From Nitrospirota bacterium (GTDB lineage Bacteria > Nitrospirota > Thermodesulfovibrionia > Thermodesulfovibrionales > Magnetobacteriaceae), in assembly GCA_015233265.1 (NCBI GenBank), contig JADFXZ010000035.1, positions 1-15,589 on the forward strand: DNA of 15,589 nucleotides, read 5' to 3'. Numbering within the stretch: position 1 is the first letter of the stretch; every line of letters begins with the position of its first letter. This document shows positions 14,073 to 15,589 of the stretch, piece after piece. The notes below the pieces were generated by a model, which searched no databases, was not told where the DNA came from, and worked only from the letters and a program-made list of their open reading frames with translations. A program made the position numbers and the translations under genes.

Positions 14073-14181
14073 GACTGTATTGTACCTTCAATCTTACGTG
14101 ATTGTCTATAGGATAATTTTCAGCTCGGTGAAGAAGTGAGTGTGGTCTTGTCAGTGGACGCCCATTCATTTCCCAACAGAT

Positions 14182-15162
14182 TTATATCAGTTGCGGTATA
14201 AGTTTTTTCCGTATTATGTCAACAGAGTGAGTGACTATCTTTGCAGCACTATCCAGCTGTTGACGCTCATGTTTAGTAAGCCCATCAAAAATCTCTAAAC
14301 TACCCGTAACGTCGGAATACTCTAAAGGCCATGCCACAGCTGAAGAATCATTACCAACTGAAGTGCAAAGATATTTTCTGGACATATTTTTTCCGGCTAA
14401 CCATGACACATCTCTGCTGAAAACAGCGACGCAATCATGCAATGTAAAACCTAACCCTTGGACAATAATAGGCCCTATTTCAGTAGATGACCTCAAAAGA
14501 TCGTTAACCAATTCCGACTGCGTGAATAAAGGGCTTTGTTGATTCCAAAGAGACTTTAACTGCACGAGTTTTTCAGTATGTGAGCCCCCCAAAGGGAAAT
14601 CGTTCGCGACACATTTTATTCCACGCTGCTGCGCACAGTAGACGAGTCGAGCAGTATCCAATGTCACACCAAACCCATAAACTTCCGCTGTCGGAATCCA
14701 TTCATTTATCATAACAGTAAAAATATCGACAGGATTAGTAATAACAACAATCTTACCATTGTAGCCCTGCAACTTTAAACAGACATCATGAACAAGTGGA
14801 ATATCCTTCTTGAGGCCAATAGTTCTTACATCGCGAGCAAGACCATGTGGCAGTAGCTCCACATTTAGCAATTCCCTTGGATCGTAATTTTCCTTCACAG
14901 CAATAACAACAATACCGACATCTTGCGGAAGCTGGTCGCTAATTGCTCGGATATCCGTTTGACTACCAATACAAGAGGCATAAACCCGCAGAGATAGTAA
15001 TATACTATTAAGGTGTTTTTCAGATCGATTGAAAAGATAAATTCTTGAAAAAGCATTAGTTCGTATTAGTTCTTGTGCCAAACTGCTGCCTAGACGTCCA
15101 ACACCGAAAATCGCAATTGAATCTGATTGCTTGATGGTAATAGATACTTTAGGGTCTTGCAT
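14182..15162 (-). CDS. Lactate/malate dehydrogenase-like oxidoreductase
   Basis: A 326-residue protein with the L-lactate/malate dehydrogenase layout. The N-terminal Rossmann motif is IAIFGVGRLGSSLA with G20, G22, G25. Then come VVIAVKENYD, VVITNPVDIFT with N143 and P144, and LDTARL with D169 and R172, the usual substrate Arg. GGSHTEKLV follows, with H195 at the place of the catalytic His. Unusual points: the second strand ends FNRS (N45, R46) where NAD-specific enzymes have Asp, which suggests NADP preference. The normal GEHG around the His is GSHT, and the substrate loop is unlike that of lactate or malate enzymes. It is therefore probably a divergent 2-hydroxyacid or related dehydrogenase rather than a housekeeping LDH or MDH. 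ATG 15162 lies one base after the stop of the ABC ATPase gene, so the two are probably co-translated; this hints at catabolism or synthesis of that transporter's substrate. Confidence 0.75.
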   Translation of the reverse strand: MQDPKVSITIKQSDSIAIFGVGRLGSSLAQELIRTNAFSRIYLFNRSEKHLNSILLSLRVYASCIGSQTDIRAISDQLPQDVGIVVIAVKENYDPRELLNVELLPHGLARDVRTIGLKKDIPLVHDVCLKLQGYNGKIVVITNPVDIFTVMINEWIPTAEVYGFGVTLDTARLVYCAQQRGIKCVANDFPLGGSHTEKLVQLKSLWNQQSPLFTQSELVNDLLRSSTEIGPIIVQGLGFTLHDCVAVFSRDVSWLAGKNMSRKYLCTSVGNDSSAVAWPLEYSDVTGSLEIFDGLTKHERQQLDSAAKIVTHSVDIIRKKLIPQLI

Positions 15163-15163
15163 A

Positions 15164-15589
15164 TTAGGAAAAGTTTTCTACTGCCTTTGTCAATTTGTCA
15201 ACTGACCAATTCTCGTCTGATTTTATATATATATCTTTGATCGCCCCATTTCCCATTACGACAATGCGGTCACTGTATTCGATCGCATCAGAATAGCGGT
15301 GAGTCACCATTATAGCTGTTGTCTTAGTTTCTTTGATCTTCTTTTGTGTGAAACTCATCACTCTAAAAGCATTCTTATGATCAAGGCCAGATGTGTGTTC
15401 ATCAAGAAGAATTAGCTTACAAGGATTATTCTCATGCTCCAAGTGAGTTGCAATAACCACATTTAACATTTGTCGTTCGCCACCCGAGAGATAACCCACC
15501 AATTGGTCCACATCAATTTCCAATCCATGCTCCCAGACCTTTTTCGCAAGCTTGGAACAATATCTTTTGCTGCAAGCCCAAAATCTGTG
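15164..15589 (-). CDS. ABC importer ATP-binding protein, COG1101-like (partial)
   Basis: The frame is open from the right edge, so the TTG at 15521-15523 is not a real start; Walker A lies outside the window. Visible are KKVWEHGLEI, the ABC signature YLSGGERQML, Walker B and D-loop LILLDEHTSGLDHK, H-loop IMVTHRYSDAIEYSDRI, and a C-terminal WSVDKLTKAVENF. The DEHTSGLD version and the tail resemble the COG1101 ATPases that work with BMP/TrpX-type substrate-binding systems, often annotated as tryptophan/tyrosine or unknown-substrate importers. It is the first visible gene of a minus-strand unit that continues with the dehydrogenase. ABC ATPase is certain; subfamily and substrate are recalled from pattern only. 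Confidence 0.85.
   Translation of the reverse strand, partial: HRFWACSKRYCSKLAKKVWEHGLEIDVDQLVGYLSGGERQMLNVVIATHLEHENNPCKLILLDEHTSGLDHKNAFRVMSFTQKKIKETKTTAIMVTHRYSDAIEYSDRIVVMGNGAIKDIYIKSDENWSVDKLTKAVENFS

Noticed and set aside
15521..15523. TTG as the start of the ABC ATPase
   Set aside because: The frame stays open to the window edge and the upstream residues fit the helix before the ABC signature, so the gene is partial, not short.
1..15589. CRISPR array, tRNA, rRNA, riboswitch or phage genes
   Set aside because: No regularly spaced repeats, cloverleaf-like sequences, conserved RNA motifs or phage structural proteins were seen on either strand.

Overview
The window is bacterial DNA carrying a putative ribosomally made, post-translationally modified peptide (RiPP) cluster, followed by mobile-element debris and two unrelated minus-strand blocks. 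No rRNA, tRNA or other lineage marker is present. The mix of a Nif11-type leader, an NHLP-type leader relic, YcaO/TfuA enzymes, a K+-independent membrane pyrophosphatase and a Uma2 protein would fit a Gram-negative environmental lineage such as Nitrospirota, but that is a weak guess. I recall only family-level patterns and could run no searches.

Region 1 (1-9420, + strand) is the RiPP cluster. It opens with the C-terminal end of an ABC exporter ATPase. A branched-chain-amino-acid-type periplasmic binding lipoprotein follows, then an unassigned protein with a gluzincin HExxH...ExxxD metalloprotease signature. A precursor zone (2506-3561) holds a truncated NHLP-type leader relic, a frameshifted Nif11 precursor relic and one intact 94-residue Nif11 precursor. 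The intact precursor ends in a GG site and the 18-residue core SSASWASVGVGAAVGAAG. After it come YcaO, TfuA and a second YcaO with overlapping or nearly overlapping ends, then a GT4-like glycosyltransferase interrupted near its N-terminus by one in-frame TAA. YcaO plus TfuA is the known pair for backbone thioamidation (McrA glycine in methanogens, thioviridamide-type RiPPs). The core has no Cys, and no E1/ThiF-like partner or flavin dehydrogenase is seen. The simplest reading is therefore a thioamide-bearing peptide with a Nif11 leader, exported by the upstream ABC protein.

Region 2 (9421-13200) is a mobile-element scar around a housekeeping gene. An N-terminal piece of an IS1380-type transposase lies on one side. 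A 5'-truncated IstB (IS21 helper ATPase) with two tandem 22-bp repeats lies on the other. Between them, on the minus strand, is an apparently intact hppA pyrophosphatase with its own promoter, a palindromic leader and a terminator.

Region 3 (13201-15589, minus-strand genes) holds a gene-poor stretch, a Uma2-family putative nuclease, a lactate/malate-dehydrogenase-like oxidoreductase, and the C-terminal part of an ABC importer ATPase resembling COG1101. The last two are separated by one base and form a second operon that runs off the right edge.
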